The translations under genes were made by a program, and so were the position numbers. DNA of 5,247 nucleotides from Chloroflexota bacterium. Lineage in GTDB: Bacteria > Chloroflexota > Anaerolineae > Caldilineales > Caldilineaceae. The notes beneath the pieces were generated by a model. It worked only from the letters and a program-made list of their open reading frames with translations, was not told the DNA's origin and did no database searches. The stretch spans positions 1-5,247 of the forward strand of contig QEUY01000339.1 of the NCBI GenBank assembly GCA_003577365.1. Reading direction: 5' to 3'. Below are positions 4,619 to 5,247 of this stretch, piece by piece (positions within the stretch are counted from its first letter, which is position 1; every line of letters begins with the position of its first letter).

Positions 4619-5247
4619 ATGAGTCAAAACCGTTGGCGCTGGGCTGTGATTGCCGGCATCGCCCTGTGGCTGTTGGCGGCGTGTGCCTCGCCCATGAGTC
4701 GCGAGGCCGCAGCGCCCGCGCCCGCCAGTGAGGCCGCGCCCGCCGAGGCAGTGGCGCAGAGCGACGTATCCGACGGCGCGACGCTCAACCGCAAGATCAT
4801 CGCGCGCGCCAACATCGACCTGACGGTGAGCGATCCAAGCGCCACCGTGGAGGCGATCAACGCGCTGATGGATGAGGTCGGCGGCTATGTCTCGGCCTCC
4901 AACCTCTATAAGAGCAGCTATGACGCGGCCCAGCGGCTGCAAGGCAATCTGACCTTGCGCGTGCCGGCGGATCGGCTGGACGAAACCTTGGCCGCGCTGG
5001 AGCAGATGGCCGTCGATGTGCCCAGCCGCACTATGGACCGCGAGGATGTGACCGACCAGTACAGCGACATCGACGCGCAGCTGCGCAACCTGGAGGCGAC
5101 CGAAGCAGAACTGCGCGAGATGTTGGCCGAGGTGCGCGCCCGGCCCAATGCCACCGCCGAGGACATTATGGCGGTCTACCGCACACTGACCGAGGTGCGC
5201 GGGCAGATCGAGCAGTTGCGCGGCCAGAAGAACATGCTTGACAACCT
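4619..5247 (+). CDS. DUF4349 domain lipoprotein (3'-truncated)
   Basis: The N-terminal 209 residues of a membrane-anchored extracytoplasmic protein; the frame is still open at the window end. Seen: a type II signal peptide with basic start (NRWRW), hydrophobic core (9-19) and lipobox LLAAC with the lipidated Cys at 22; an Ala/Pro/Glu linker (~29-55); then DUF4349 from about 57. Family-typical pieces are NRKIIARANIDLTV (57-70), DEVGGYVSASNLY (85-97), GNLTLRVPADRLDETL (109-124), and REDVTDQYSDIDAQLRNLEATE (141-162, in two parts), running into an amphipathic, probably coiled-coil region (~152-208). Known members usually end with a transmembrane helix and short tail, which would lie outside the window. 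The molecular function of the family is not established; a surface or envelope role is inferred from the anchor. The strong Shine-Dalgarno sequence sets the start. Its leader may contain the hairpin cluster. Confidence 0.88.
   Translation, partial: MSQNRWRWAVIAGIALWLLAACASPMSREAAAPAPASEAAPAEAVAQSDVSDGATLNRKIIARANIDLTVSDPSATVEAINALMDEVGGYVSASNLYKSSYDAAQRLQGNLTLRVPADRLDETLAALEQMAVDVPSRTMDREDVTDQYSDIDAQLRNLEATEAELREMLAEVRARPNATAEDIMAVYRTLTEVRGQIEQLRGQKNMLDN

Noticed and set aside
4329..4731. Short plus-strand frames through the hairpin cluster
   Set aside because: They translate the GC repeats and overlap the well-supported lipoprotein start out of frame; there is no protein-like composition.

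Overview
The window is GC-rich bacterial chromosome, with G/C-biased third codon positions in every gene. The best lineage guess is a Chloroflexota bacterium of the Anaerolineae/Caldilineae type. This rests on the secreted subtilase ending in a short RVFLPAI tail, a kind of ending common in exported Chloroflexota proteins, on the DUF4349 lipoprotein, and on GC-hairpin repeats between genes. The lineage is an inference; no rRNA or marker gene is present.

Layout: (1) 1-628, plus strand, the C-terminal three quarters of an inositol monophosphatase-family enzyme, closed by an intrinsic terminator at 673-707. (2) 703-2094, minus strand, a complete secreted S8 (subtilisin-like) protease, convergent with the phosphatase. 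(3) 2095-2483, a non-coding spacer holding a candidate extended -10 promoter for the protease and a 17-bp dyad. (4) 2484-4305, minus strand, a two-gene operon: a 12-TM major facilitator transporter, then 4 nt later a YjbR/MmcQ-family protein. The last ~60 codons of the YjbR reading frame run through a non-coding-looking repeat/hairpin element. (5) 4306-4618, a divergent spacer with an extended -10 promoter that makes the MFS mRNA nearly leaderless, and on the other side a cluster of GC-rich hairpin repeats in front of the next gene. (6) 4619-5247, plus strand, the N-terminal part of a DUF4349 lipoprotein, cut by the window end.

The genes do not form one obvious pathway. Only MFS and YjbR look co-transcribed and translationally coupled. 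I see no defence system, CRISPR array, RNA gene, transposase or prophage. The most unusual material is in the repeats: the element fused in frame to the YjbR 3' end (about 2507-2669), and the hairpin cluster between two copies of ACAAGGAGA, the second of which carries the Shine-Dalgarno sequence of the lipoprotein gene. No undescribed multi-gene system is evident.
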